The notes: a model not told the origin generated them from the letters alone. A stretch of 64,000 nucleotides of DNA from Sphingosinicella sp. BN140058 (GCF_004135585.1 NZ_CP035501.1:4287501-4351500), one strand, 5' to 3'; numbered from the stretch's first letter, positions 51,589-60,702 are shown. Numbers and translations: made by a program.

Positions 51589-52305
51589 TCAGCGATCGAG
51601 GATCGGCGCGAAGCCGCCCCAGAACATGCGCTGCCCGTCGAACGGCATGTCGCCGTCCGGCTTCATGCGCTGGTCGGCCATGATCTTGGCCCAGGCCTCG
51701 TCGCGCGTCGCCTTGGACGGCCATTCGATCCACGAGAACACGACATTCTCCCCGTCGACCGCCTTCACCGCACGGCGATAATCGGTGACCTTGCCGTCGG
51801 GCACGTCGTCGCCCCAGCCTTCGACGACGCGCAGCGCGCCATATTCGCGGAAGATCGGCGCTGCCTTCGAGGCCAAAGCGGCATAGGCCTCCTTCTGGTC
51901 GTGCGCGACCGGCACGATGAAGCCGTCGACATAGGCGCCGCGGCCGCCGTCGCCCTGATCGAGCAGGGATGCGAAGCCGCCCATGATCATGCGCTTGCCG
52001 TCGAACGGCATCGATTTGCCCATCTCCTCCATCCGCGGGTCGGCCATCATCTTGGCGTTGGCGGCATCGCGCGCTGCACGCGAGGGATATTCGAACCAGG
52101 AGAAGACCACCGTCTCGCCTTCCTGGGCCTGGACGGCGCCCTTGAAGTCGGTGACCTTGCCGTCGGGGACGTCGTCGGCCCAGGCCTCGACCATGCGGGT
52201 CACGCCGAATTCCTGGAAGAGCGGCTGGGCCTGCTCGGCATGCCTGACGTAGCTGTCCTTGTTCGCGGCCGGCACGGCCACCACGAAGCCTTCGACATAG
52301 GTCAT
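51589..52305 (-). CDS. Tandem DUF1428 fusion protein
   Basis: 238 aa made of two DUF1428 (YbaA-like) domains. Copy 1 is about 1-116 (YVEGFVVAVPAANKDSYVRH, FSWFEYPSRAARDAANAKM, MPFDGKRMIMGGFASLLD). Copy 2 is about 123-238 (YVDGFIVPVAHDQKEAYAAL, FSWIEWPSKATRDEAWAKI, MPFDGQRMFWGGFAPILD). DUF1428 proteins are normally single-domain and belong to the dimeric alpha+beta barrel fold, so this fusion would form the dimer within one chain. Function is unknown. Confidence 0.85.
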   Translation of the reverse strand: MTYVEGFVVAVPAANKDSYVRHAEQAQPLFQEFGVTRMVEAWADDVPDGKVTDFKGAVQAQEGETVVFSWFEYPSRAARDAANAKMMADPRMEEMGKSMPFDGKRMIMGGFASLLDQGDGGRGAYVDGFIVPVAHDQKEAYAALASKAAPIFREYGALRVVEGWGDDVPDGKVTDYRRAVKAVDGENVVFSWIEWPSKATRDEAWAKIMADQRMKPDGDMPFDGQRMFWGGFAPILDR

Positions 52306-52551
52306 GTGACGTCTCCTCTGCTCATCGCGCGACGGGCGAAAGCGTCCGCCGCTTTGGTGCGGCGCGCGCGACCGGACGCTCCGGACGCGGGCAGTCCCGC
52401 AGGTTCGTGCCGCCCGGGCGCCGTTGGCGGGTTCCCGCCGGGCATTTCGGGCTCAACAATTCGCGCGGGCGGGGATGCGCCCGCAGCGAGGATCCGGCCG
52501 CGCCGGAGCCATCGGCAACCGGGTGCATCGGGGCACCCGGCCCGGCTTCGC

Positions 52552-53010
52552 TCAGGCCGGCTCGGTCTCGGACGCCGCCGGCGCGCTTTCGCCGGACATT
52601 GCCACTTTCGCGGCCTCCAGGTCCATCCACATCACTTCCCAATGATGGCCGTCCGGGTCCTCGAAGCTGCGGCCGTACATGAAACCGAAATCCTGGATCG
52701 CGCCGGGATCCGCCTTGCCGCCGGCCGCGGCGGCATTCTCCACCGCATCATCGACCTCGGCCCGGCTGGTGCAGGACAGGCAGAGCAGGACCTGGCTGGT
52801 GGCGTGAGCGTCGGCGATCGGCTTCGACGTGAATTGCGCGTATTTCTCGTGGGTCAGCGCCATTACGTGGATGGTGTCCGACAGGACCAGGCAATTGGCC
52901 GTGCTGTCGTCGCTGAACTGATCGTTCCTGGTCGCGCCGAGCGCCTGATAAAAAGCGGTGGAGCGCGCCAGATCGGTCACCGGCAGGTTCACGAAAATCA
53001 TCTTCGACAT
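52552..53010 (-). CDS. VOC family (glyoxalase-like) protein
   Basis: 152 aa, a single VOC pair of beta-alpha-beta-beta-beta units. It starts IFVNLPVTDLARSTAFYQAL and has DFGFMYGRSFEDPDGHHWEV, with the usual Glu/His metal positions. It resembles PhnB/YaeR-like VOC proteins annotated as lactoylglutathione lyase-related. It is the first gene of the operon opposite the HxlR regulator, which probably controls it. Confidence 0.85.
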   Translation of the reverse strand: MSKMIFVNLPVTDLARSTAFYQALGATRNDQFSDDSTANCLVLSDTIHVMALTHEKYAQFTSKPIADAHATSQVLLCLSCTSRAEVDDAVENAAAAGGKADPGAIQDFGFMYGRSFEDPDGHHWEVMWMDLEAAKVAMSGESAPAASETEPA

Positions 53011-53084
53011 CTCACTCTCCCTGGTTCACGGCAACCGACTCGCCTGTTTGACGTTGATGCCTCAGAGAGTTACATAAAGCAACT

Positions 53085-53915
53085 ATGGAGTCACAAAAAA
53101 TAACCTGCGAGTCCGCGACGCGGGGCGGACGCCGCTACGACGATGCCTGCGGTGCCGCCCACGCGCTCGATCTGGTCGGCGAGCGCTGGGCTTTGCTGGT
53201 CATTCGCGAGCTCATGCTCAGGCCCAAGCGTTTCAGCGACTTGAAGGCCGATCTTCCGGGGATCAGCGCCAATGTGCTGACCCAGCGGCTCGAGGGTCTT
53301 GAGGCGGCCGGGATCCTGGTCCGCCGCAAGCTGCCGCCGCCGGCCTCGATCCAGGTCTACGAGCTGACGCCCTGGGGCTATGAAGCGGAGCCGATCTTCC
53401 AGACGCTCGGCCGCTGGGCGGCCCGCTCGCCGAGCCACGATCCGCGCCTGCCGCTGAGCGCAGTTTCGCTGCTGCTCTCGTTCCGAACGATGGTCGATCC
53501 GGCGCGGATCGCCGGTCTCGCGCTCGACGTCGGTCTCGATCTCGGACGCGAGCTCTATCGAGTGCGGATCGGCGACGGCATCCTGACGGTGGCTCGCGCC
53601 GCCGCCGGCCATGCGTCGCCGGACGTTACCTTCACCTGCGCGCCTCCCGCGCTCGCCGCCGCAATCTATGGCGGCGTGCCGCTCGCGGCGCTGGAGCGAG
53701 AAGGGGCACTCGAAGTCAAAGGCGATCGCGCCTCGGCGGAGCGCTTCGTGACCCTGTTTCCCCTTCCGCCCAAAGTCGGGGGGGGGGGGAAGGCTGAGGG
53801 AAGGACGCGAGGGGCGCACTCCCGACCGACCGTATTGACCGTTATTACGGTCGTTTTTCGCGGCGGTCCCGACAAGGCTCTCTATACTCGAACACGCGAG
53901 CAGGCGGGAGCCTGA
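53085..53915 (+). CDS. HxlR-family transcriptional regulator
   Basis: 276 aa as read. The HxlR winged helix is residues 20-115: CGAAHALDLVGERWALLVIR, ELMLRPKRFSDLKADLPGIS and VLTQRLEGLEAAGILVRRKL. A C-terminal ligand-like domain (about 125-230) ends at VTLFPLPPKV. Beyond that the frame runs through a G12 tract and a copy of the 25-bp repeat, giving about 45 residues that are probably not native. One more G would end the protein within three codons. It is divergent from the VOC/DUF1428 operon (74 bp), its likely target. Confidence 0.8.
   Translation: MESQKITCESATRGGRRYDDACGAAHALDLVGERWALLVIRELMLRPKRFSDLKADLPGISANVLTQRLEGLEAAGILVRRKLPPPASIQVYELTPWGYEAEPIFQTLGRWAARSPSHDPRLPLSAVSLLLSFRTMVDPARIAGLALDVGLDLGRELYRVRIGDGILTVARAAAGHASPDVTFTCAPPALAAAIYGGVPLAALEREGALEVKGDRASAERFVTLFPLPPKVGGGGKAEGRTRGAHSRPTVLTVITVVFRGGPDKALYTRTREQAGA
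53778..53789 (+). repeat. Homopolymeric G12 tract near the end of the HxlR gene
   Basis: Twelve consecutive G lie after codon 231 (approximately) of the regulator gene. Tracts of this length are prone to slippage in replication and to sequencing error. Length decides which C terminus is made: 12 G gives the long form and 13 G an almost immediate TGA. Confidence 0.65.
53827..53851 (-). repeat. 25-bp dispersed repeat, copy 3
   Basis: On the - strand it reads ACCGTAATAACGG...AATACGGTCG, 24 of 25 identical to copy 1 at 1676-1700 and sharing the adjacent GCGAAAA flank. It lies inside the apparent C-terminal extension of the HxlR reading frame. Confidence 0.6.
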
Positions 53916-54237
53916 CCAATCCCACTCCCAACGTCCGACGTGCGGATGATGCTGTGCGAGAAGACCGTGCGGCCGCGGTGCGGATCGTGCGGCACACATA
54001 AGCTTGCCGCCGACGCCTCGTCCTTTAATACCTCGTCGCCGCTCGTTCTCGGCACCAGGCAAGCACGATACAGCCGCTGCGGCGAGCCGGATGGCCGGCT
54101 TGCCGCCTGCTTTGTTATCTTCGACATTTCAAAGACACGCCCGTGCGGCCCAGGTTTCGGACATGCGGAACATAACACGAACAAAGGGTGCCTTCAAGTT
54201 GAGAGTTTTGACTGCAGGTCCGGCGACCTCGGAGGGC
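53916..54237. other. 322-bp convergent intergenic region
   Basis: This lies between the 3' ends of the HxlR gene and a lipoprotein gene. Open frames on both strands are Cys/Ser/Arg-rich and resemble no protein family. I see no terminator, repeat or RNA motif. Confidence 0.4.
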
Positions 54238-54615
54238 TTATAAACCGGCAAACACCGAGGAGAATGCTTCGACCGAGGCGACCCGCTCGTCCCGAAAGGT
54301 CACGTTGTAGACGCTGTAGCTGCCGCTCCGTGCAGGCAATGCGATGCTCCAGACGGGTGCGCCTCCGGTAAGCTGCGGTCGATCCTGATCGAGCAAGGGC
54401 AAGGCCAGCAGTCGCTTCCGTGCGGACGCACGGGTTTCGCCGATGCTGAAGGGTCCAACTTGGCCGTCGGTATAGGTGTGGGCAAAGGTCAGCGGGTGAC
54501 CGTCGAAAGACAGAAGCGCAGCAAGGTCGGGGCGACTACGTCCGAGCGGCGGACGCAAGGCACATCCTCCCACCGCCATCAGGAGCAGGCCGGCCGCTAT
54601 CCATCTGCGTCTCAT
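54238..54615 (-). CDS. Small lipoprotein, 125 aa
   Basis: The signal peptide ends in a lipobox (LLLMAVGGC, Cys18). The mature chain has GPFSIGETRASARKRLLALP and SGSYSVYNVTFRDERVASVE, suggesting a small beta-sheet domain. I do not recognise the family. It starts at the ATG at 54615, divergent from the exported protein gene at 54804. Confidence 0.65.
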   Translation of the reverse strand: MRRRWIAAGLLLMAVGGCALRPPLGRSRPDLAALLSFDGHPLTFAHTYTDGQVGPFSIGETRASARKRLLALPLLDQDRPQLTGGAPVWSIALPARSGSYSVYNVTFRDERVASVEAFSSVFAGL

Positions 54616-54803
54616 CGGCTCGTTCTACCGCCTGACAGAATGTCTGCAATCGTCAGACCCGGCCCATCATCCAGGTGCGAGATCTGCCGACGCGTGTATG
54701 GACCCGGCCGCCTCCCCTCAATTCGAACTCCGCCGGGGATCGCTTGCCGCATTCGCCAGATGCTCGCTATGTTCGCATGATCGGGGGACACGAGGGGCGG
54801 GTG

Positions 54804-55445
54804 ATGGTGTATTCGAAGGGTTTGCGGCTCGCACTGGTGCTGGCGGTCGCCGTGGTTCCCACCTCGAGCATGGCGCAGAAATCACCCGAGAAGATCAAGT
54901 TGACCGCGGAGTCAAAGGACGGGGCGGTTCTCATCCGGGTGCCGTTGCAGCCGTTCGATTATGCCCTGCAATTATCCAAGAACGGCAACAGCGGTTTCCT
55001 GTCCCGCGTCTACATGATGAAGATCGGAAGTTCGCCCGTTCGAGGATATCGCTACATCGCCCGAACGCTCGCTCCGGGGCGCTACCGGCTCGACAGCATG
55101 TGGCAGCAGGGACGGTGGAGCGTATGCCTTGAGAAGGGCACGTTCGAATTCACCATCGCACCCGGCAGGATCGCGTTTCTCGGCACCCTGGATGCCGAGC
55201 AAGTGCTGGAGTCGCTCCAGGCTCAGGCGCAGTTCAAGGGCGAGGAGACCCAGGCCGGTGGCAGCTATTTCCAGTCGCACGACGCCACGCCGGCGCCGGT
55301 CGTACAGGGCCGGGCGGACGAGGATCTCGACGCGGCGCGGCAGGCGAACATGAACCGCAGTGGAGCATTGGTCGAGCTGGCGGAACTCGACGACGCGGCG
55401 TTCGGCACGTCGAGCCTGGGCAAGGCGATCAAGATCTGCGGATAG
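54804..55445 (+). CDS. Exported hypothetical protein, 213 aa
   Basis: The signal peptide (LALVLAVAVVPTSSMAQ) is cleaved after about residue 25. The mature protein has beta-rich segments such as GAVLIRVPLQPFDYALQLSK, RYIARTLAPGRYRLDSMWQQ and CLEKGTFEFTIAPGRIAFLG. This resembles the DUF2846-like pattern of periplasmic proteins, but the match is by eye and weak. The ATG at 54804 is preferred over a GTG 3 nt upstream. Confidence 0.65.
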   Translation: MVYSKGLRLALVLAVAVVPTSSMAQKSPEKIKLTAESKDGAVLIRVPLQPFDYALQLSKNGNSGFLSRVYMMKIGSSPVRGYRYIARTLAPGRYRLDSMWQQGRWSVCLEKGTFEFTIAPGRIAFLGTLDAEQVLESLQAQAQFKGEETQAGGSYFQSHDATPAPVVQGRADEDLDAARQANMNRSGALVELAELDDAAFGTSSLGKAIKICG

Positions 55446-55488
55446 CAGGTCCGGCTTCGCCTTCGCGCGTGAGCTCTGGAGGAACCGG

Positions 55489-56106
55489 CTATTCGCCAGG
55501 CGCCTCGTTGCCGATCAGGACGATGCTGAAGCCGGCGGCACTTGCGCCATTCAGAAGGCATGACAGAGCGTCCGATGCGCCCTCCTTCGTCGGCATTGCG
55601 TGCGTCATGGCCCATTCCGGGCTGAGCGCGGAGGGACCGTAGCGCGACTGGAACGCACCCGCGGCCTGTGGGCCGCAGAGATGTTCGGAGGCTCGCGTGA
55701 ACGCGGCGGGATCGGTCTTGCCCGGAACATAGTCCGGAACCCGCCCCAGCAATCCACGCATGGAGAGCCAATCGTGCGCCTCCTCCTTCATCATCGCGGA
55801 GGCCCGTGCTTCCCTGATAGCATCGAAGCGGGGCTGAAGAGCGGCGGGCAGTTCCACCAGAATGCCAAAGCCGGTGGCGCTGTCGAGACAGCTTAGCTCG
55901 GCATCGGTCGCCGAGGCCGGACGCGGCACCGAGAAGATCTCGGTCTCGTGTTCATCCTCGTATCGAATCGTGGCGGGTCCAAACCCGCATTTGCCAGCTC
56001 CCTGGACCGCCATTTCTGCCGTGATGCGTTCGATGTTCGGCGCGGAGCCATCCACCGGGAAGGCCAAGGCGGAAAGTGTAACAAGAGGGCTGACGAAGCC
56101 GGTCAT
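55489..56106 (-). CDS. Exported hypothetical protein, 205 aa
   Basis: A short hydrophobic N terminus (FVSPLVTLSALAFPVDGSAP) is a possible signal peptide. The mature part has several cysteines (GKCGFGPATI, LSCLDSATG, HLCGPQAAG, LSCLLNGAS) that could form disulfides. I do not recognise the family. It is convergent with the preceding exported protein gene. Confidence 0.6.
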   Translation of the reverse strand: MTGFVSPLVTLSALAFPVDGSAPNIERITAEMAVQGAGKCGFGPATIRYEDEHETEIFSVPRPASATDAELSCLDSATGFGILVELPAALQPRFDAIREARASAMMKEEAHDWLSMRGLLGRVPDYVPGKTDPAAFTRASEHLCGPQAAGAFQSRYGPSALSPEWAMTHAMPTKEGASDALSCLLNGASAAGFSIVLIGNEAPGE

Positions 56107-56295
56107 AGCGATCTTTTCGCATGCGCGCTCGATGTCTGCAACGAACCCTGACGTCCGCTCGCAGCGATGCGAAGAGCAAGGGCATCCGTGATCCGGCTAC
56201 TGCCGACGAAAGGACCGAGTCCGCACGTACTGGGCCACGGTACGAGCTGCGCCAGCCAAGTCTCCGACCGCCGCACTTTCCGCAGCTGGTGCGCG

Positions 56296-57441
56296 TCAGT
56301 ACAAGCCTTGCCACCGCTCCGCCGGCCAGCCGAGCACGGCTTCGATCTGGACCATCGCTGCGGTGTCGATCAGCTCGGCGCGGCCGTCGCGCGGGCGGCA
56401 GAGGCCGGTCGCGGCGTCGCGGCGGTTGCGCCACATGTGATCGGCATAGGCCTGCATCGTCGGGCGATGCTCCCGCGTGTTCGCAATGCCGTCGAGGAGC
56501 AGCAGGTTCTTGAAGTAGATGGCGTTGAACGGGGGCGGCTGGCGATCGAGCTGCGCGATCGGGAAACGATCCCGGGCCGCGGCGGCGATCCGCCGTGCTT
56601 CCTCCAGATAGCGCGCCTCGCCGGTGACCTGCCAGAGGAGGGCGTTCACGGCGATCGGGACACCCTGGTTGTAGGTCCAGATCGTCTTCTCGATCGTGCC
56701 GTCGATTTTCAGATGATCGTGATAGAGGCCGTCGGACCGCTGCAGCACGGCGTTGGTCCAGCCATAGTAAAGCAGCGCGTCGTCGAGATAGGCGCGGTCG
56801 CCGGTTATCTGGTGGAGCCGCAGCCCGAGCTGGGCAGCGGGCATGTTGGAGACGGTGTTGCGGTCGCCATTGTCCGCCTTCTGAGTCCAGCGCACTCCTC
56901 CGGGAGAGGGGAGGCCGGCGTCTTCGGACCAGCCCGAGCGGATCAGTTCGAACACCGCCCTGGCGTGTCCCAGGGACGCGGGATCCCGGAAGGCGCGGTG
57001 ATGCTGCACCTGGGCGAGCCCGACCCACAGATTGTCGTCATAATAAAGGTCGTCACCGGGGCCGAGCGGCGGCACGACGCGCGACAGATAGCCGCCCGGG
57101 CCGCTGGTGCTGGTGTCGGACCAATAGAGCTGCTCCGCGGCGCGGACCCTGGCGAGCGCAGCGCTGTGGCGCCGCGCGGCCGCAGCGTCCGCCATGGCCA
57201 GGTCCAGATAGGCGATATGCGCCTGCGAGAACGGCCACTCGGTCGCATGTTTCGCGTCGGTGGACGCCGCCGGCGCATATTCGCGATAGAGGCCGGTGCC
57301 GTCGCCAAGGGCGAAAGCGCGCTCCATCGCCATGCGCCACTGCTCGGCCCGGGAGGCGACCCGCGCCCCCCGTGCCGCCGCCGGCAGCAATGCGGCCATG
57401 GCGGCCCCGACTGTGAATCCGCGACGCGAAAGCCCCCGCAT
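56296..57441 (-). CDS. GH76-type glycoside hydrolase (alpha-1,6-mannanase-like), Tat signal
   Basis: 381 aa. The N terminus SRRGFTVGAAMAALLPAA is a Tat-type signal. The (alpha/alpha)6-barrel of family GH76 follows, with the paired catalytic aspartates at 135-136 (LYYDDNLWV), plus RNTVSNMPAAQLGLRLHQI and TIWTYNQGVPIAVNALLW. GH76 enzymes cut alpha-1,6-mannan. The start ATG overlaps the stop of the TonB-receptor gene (ATGA), so receptor and glycosidase are one operon for taking up and degrading a glycan. Confidence 0.85.
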   Translation of the reverse strand: MRGLSRRGFTVGAAMAALLPAAARGARVASRAEQWRMAMERAFALGDGTGLYREYAPAASTDAKHATEWPFSQAHIAYLDLAMADAAAARRHSAALARVRAAEQLYWSDTSTSGPGGYLSRVVPPLGPGDDLYYDDNLWVGLAQVQHHRAFRDPASLGHARAVFELIRSGWSEDAGLPSPGGVRWTQKADNGDRNTVSNMPAAQLGLRLHQITGDRAYLDDALLYYGWTNAVLQRSDGLYHDHLKIDGTIEKTIWTYNQGVPIAVNALLWQVTGEARYLEEARRIAAAARDRFPIAQLDRQPPPFNAIYFKNLLLLDGIANTREHRPTMQAYADHMWRNRRDAATGLCRPRDGRAELIDTAAMVQIEAVLGWPAERWQGLY

Positions 57442-60203
57442 CAGAAGCGGAACCGTGCGCCGAGCGCGAAGACGCGGCTTTCATAGCGTATGTCGCGCGG
57501 ATAGCTCACGTCCGGCAGGTTGGTCGCCGCACGCAAAGCCCGATAGGGGCTGCCGGTGATGTTGCTGACATCGAAGGTGAGGGTCAGCGCGTCCATCGCC
57601 TCGACCGAGAGCGAGAAGTCGAGCCGCTCGATCGGACGGTTGAACTCGCCCCCGATCAGCTGTCCCTGATCGTCGGTGGCAAAGAAGTTGGTCACCCGCG
57701 AGCGCCAATTGTAGGCGAGGCGCGCCGATACCGGCCCCTTTTCGTAGATGCCGACGGCGTTGTAGCTCCACTTCGACACGCCGGGGATGGCAGTATCCTG
57801 TCCCGCTTCGCCAAGCGAGGCGGGCAGGGCTTGCGACGCGTCGATATAGGTTGCGTTGAGCTGCGTGCCGAAGCCGCTCAGCCAGCCGGGCAGGAAATCG
57901 AAGAAGGTCTGGAAGGCGACTTCGACGCCCTGCAACCGGCCCTTGCCGCCATTTTCCGGGCGATTGACGATGATCGGGCCGTATATCGGGTCGACGATCG
58001 TGCTGTTGAGATTGGTGATGAAACCCTGCACGTCGCGCCGGAACACCGCTCCGGTCAAGGACCCGGTGTTCGAGAAATACCATTCGAGTGACGCGTCGTA
58101 ATTCTTGGATTGGACCGGCTGCAGATCGATATTTCCGCTGCCGCCGCGGATCGGCGTTTCGTTGGGGTTGAAGGTGAGCGCGGGGCTGAGCTGGGTGAAG
58201 TTCGGGCGGCTGCGCGTCTCTGTGGCTGAGAGCCGCAGCTGAAGCGTGTCCGTCAAATGGGCCCGGAAACTGGCGCTGGGCAGCAGGTCGACATAATTCT
58301 GATCGGACGTGAATGGGGTCGGCACGCCGCCGACCAGTCCAACAGCGGTCGCCTCCACCTTGGTGTTGACGATGCGGGCACCGATTACGCCATCGACCGG
58401 GATCACGCCGATGTCGAAGCCGTAGTGGAACTGCCCGTAGACCGCATAGGATTGCTCGGTCGCGTCGAAATTCTCGTTCGCGATATAGGCCGGAACCTCG
58501 GGACCGTAGGTTCCAAGCTCCCGCAGCGCGTCGGGCGTTCCGATCACGGCCAGGCTGCTCCGGGCGAGATCGCGAATGGCGTCGATGTTCGCGAAGATGG
58601 CGCTGCGGCTCGGCGCCCACCATTGCCGGAACGGCTGCGCGCTGCTGCCGCGGAAACCGGCGTCGATCGGACCGCCATCCTCGGCACCGGGGATGCTCGA
58701 CAGCGGGATCCCGAGCGAGCGCAGCGACGCATAGCGCCCGCCGCTGCGCAGCCGCGCGTCGCGATCGGTGTAGCGGAAGCCGACGTCGATCTGGTCGATC
58801 ACCGGGAGCTCGGTCTTGAGCTTGAGATCCGTGCGCCACTGGATGCCCTTGCCCTTGGCGAGCGAGCGTCGGTCCCAGATGCCGCGCAGGATGAAATTGT
58901 CGGGATCGAGGGCGTCAAAGCCGGGCAGCGACAATTGCGGGCCGCCGTCCTTGCCGCCGACGTCGAACACGATGTCGGCCGATTGCGCGGTTGCGGGCGC
59001 GAAATCGATATTGTGATCGATATAGGTGGCGCGGGTGTCGGTATAGGCGAAGTCGGTGGTGAGCGTCGCGCGCTCGTCTATTTCCCAGGTTCCGCCGATC
59101 GCGCCCTGATAGGTGTTGGTGCGGCCAGCGCGCGTGCTGCGCGAGAAATCGATACCGCGGCCGTCCGCGAAATCGGGAGTGACGGTGACGCTGTCGAGCG
59201 TGCCGGGCACGTCCGGATTGCGGACGATGTTGCTGAGCGCGGGATCGTCGTTGATGAGATTAAGGCCGACGAAATCGTTCTCGACGTTGGTGCGCGCGCC
59301 CTGGAACAGGCCGTCGACATAGATTTCGAGATTATGCGCCGGCCGCCACTGCAGGGACCCGTTGACCGACGGCCGCCAGCGCTTGCCGCGATCATAATAG
59401 ACGCCGGCCGACTCCGGCAGGACGAAGTCGCGCGGTCCGGCGACCGGCTGGCTTTCGCCGGGTGCGCGGATGTTGCCGTTGATGTAGCGCGACGAGGTCA
59501 GATAATGGAGCTGGGTGTAGGAAACGTTCACCAGCGCTCCGATCTCGCCGATGCCGGTCTGCCAGCGATCGGTGACCAGCAGGTTGAAGTTGGGATCGTA
59601 TTTCCTGGCCTGGTCGCCATAAGTGCCGCGGACCGCGCCGGCGACCTGGAAGCCTTTGAAGTCGAACGGACGGCGCGCGCGCACGTTGATGAGCCCGGCG
59701 ATCCCGCCCTCGATCTGATCGGCGGTGGTGGACTTGTAGACTTCCAGCCCGGCGAGCGCGCCGGCGGGGAAATCCTGCAAGGCGACGTTGCGCATCTCCG
59801 CCGTGAACACTTCGCGGCCGTTGAAGGTGGTGGTGAGATCGGGCAGGCCGCGCACCTGGACGCCGCCCGCCTCGTCGCTGCCGCGGTTGACCTGGACGCC
59901 GGTGATCCGCGCGAGCGCTTCCGACGCATTGTTGTCGGGCAGCTTGCCGATGTCTTCGGCCACGACCGCGTCGACGATCTGCGCGGCGTCGCGCTTCAGC
60001 GCCTGCGCGCTCTGCAGACTTCGGCGGAGGCCGGTGACGACGATCTCGCCGCTGTCGCTCGGTGTAGTACTCGGTGCGGCGGGTCCGGCTTCGGTCTGGG
60101 GACTTGCCTCCGCCGGCACGTCGTCCTGTGCAAGCGCCGGCGGCACGAAGATGATCGTCAAGCCCGACACGGCCGACAACAGCATAAGCTTACGCACGTT
60201 CAT
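57441..60203 (-). CDS. TonB-dependent receptor, glycan-uptake type
   Basis: 920 aa from the ATG at 60203 with AGGAG 6 nt upstream. The signal peptide ends PPALAQ. The plug domain carries EIVVTGLRRSLQSAQALKRD and IVDAVVAEDIGKLPDNNASE, typical of the Xanthomonas/Caulobacter-type TonB receptors linked to carbohydrate use. The 22-strand barrel ends with the usual aromatic last strand (SRVFALGARFRF). It should import an oligosaccharide across the outer membrane with TonB energy. It is coupled to the GH76 gene, so alpha-mannan fragments are a reasonable guess. Confidence 0.9.
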   Translation of the reverse strand: MNVRKLMLLSAVSGLTIIFVPPALAQDDVPAEASPQTEAGPAAPSTTPSDSGEIVVTGLRRSLQSAQALKRDAAQIVDAVVAEDIGKLPDNNASEALARITGVQVNRGSDEAGGVQVRGLPDLTTTFNGREVFTAEMRNVALQDFPAGALAGLEVYKSTTADQIEGGIAGLINVRARRPFDFKGFQVAGAVRGTYGDQARKYDPNFNLLVTDRWQTGIGEIGALVNVSYTQLHYLTSSRYINGNIRAPGESQPVAGPRDFVLPESAGVYYDRGKRWRPSVNGSLQWRPAHNLEIYVDGLFQGARTNVENDFVGLNLINDDPALSNIVRNPDVPGTLDSVTVTPDFADGRGIDFSRSTRAGRTNTYQGAIGGTWEIDERATLTTDFAYTDTRATYIDHNIDFAPATAQSADIVFDVGGKDGGPQLSLPGFDALDPDNFILRGIWDRRSLAKGKGIQWRTDLKLKTELPVIDQIDVGFRYTDRDARLRSGGRYASLRSLGIPLSSIPGAEDGGPIDAGFRGSSAQPFRQWWAPSRSAIFANIDAIRDLARSSLAVIGTPDALRELGTYGPEVPAYIANENFDATEQSYAVYGQFHYGFDIGVIPVDGVIGARIVNTKVEATAVGLVGGVPTPFTSDQNYVDLLPSASFRAHLTDTLQLRLSATETRSRPNFTQLSPALTFNPNETPIRGGSGNIDLQPVQSKNYDASLEWYFSNTGSLTGAVFRRDVQGFITNLNSTIVDPIYGPIIVNRPENGGKGRLQGVEVAFQTFFDFLPGWLSGFGTQLNATYIDASQALPASLGEAGQDTAIPGVSKWSYNAVGIYEKGPVSARLAYNWRSRVTNFFATDDQGQLIGGEFNRPIERLDFSLSVEAMDALTLTFDVSNITGSPYRALRAATNLPDVSYPRDIRYESRVFALGARFRF

Positions 60204-60702
60204 CAACTTCTCCTAACGAACCCGCTCTTGTGGCGGTGATCTTCTTGCAAGCGTGATCCAGCGAAATTGCCGTGTGAAACTTCAGTGTAATTAGATGCTT
60301 AGCCGGGACTGGTGCGAGATTTCGGCGGGTCTACGCGCATCATTGCAGCGGCGGCCTTCCAGCGTTCTTCGTGCACGGGCTTCGCCGTGACTTTCGCAAT
60401 TCGCAGGCAGGTGCATCTGGGCACACATGATCCCCTCCTTGTCCTTGCCTCTTCGGGCTTCAGGACGTCGGCCGTTCTCCACGGTCGCTCCAGTGTGTGG
60501 CACGAAGCCAAACACATTTCAATCTTACATAAAGTTTCTTTTTTTAAGCCGGTGGGGCGGCTCCGTGTTCGACGCCACAACAAAACTTCGGGGGGGTACT
60601 TCGCTAGGATCCATGCTGTGGGCACGACACAGCGGCGCGCGTGCACGAGGTTCGTCCGTCGGCCCCTCCACCAAAGCGAAGCGGAGAGGCCGATCGCCTT
60701 TG
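60204..60702. other. 500-bp region upstream of the TonB-receptor operon
   Basis: This region holds the promoter of the receptor operon and the 3' end of the SDR gene. A markedly AT-rich stretch lies at 60505-60555 (ACATAAAGTTTCTTTTTTTAAG), unusual for this genome. A strong Shine-Dalgarno sequence on the - strand at about 60434-60440 precedes two overlapping short frames; see the candidate at 60299-60424. Confidence 0.45.
60299..60424 (-). CDS. Candidate small protein, 41 aa (uncertain frame)
   Basis: A GTG at 60424 lies about 8-10 nt after AAGGAGGGG. The frame ends KVTAKPVHEERWKAAAAMMR VDPPKSRTSPG, with G/C-rich third positions. An overlapping frame from an ATG at 60428 (45 aa, MCAQMHLPANCESHG at its start, ending at 60291) uses the same ribosome-binding site and is less protein-like. 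At least one of them may be translated, as a leader peptide ahead of the TonB-receptor gene. Confidence 0.3.
   Translation of the reverse strand: MPRCTCLRIAKVTAKPVHEERWKAAAAMMRVDPPKSRTSPG

Noticed and set aside
58257..60239. A 660-codon + strand frame opposite the TonB receptor
   Set aside because: Shadow of the receptor's codon bias; no recognisable domain.
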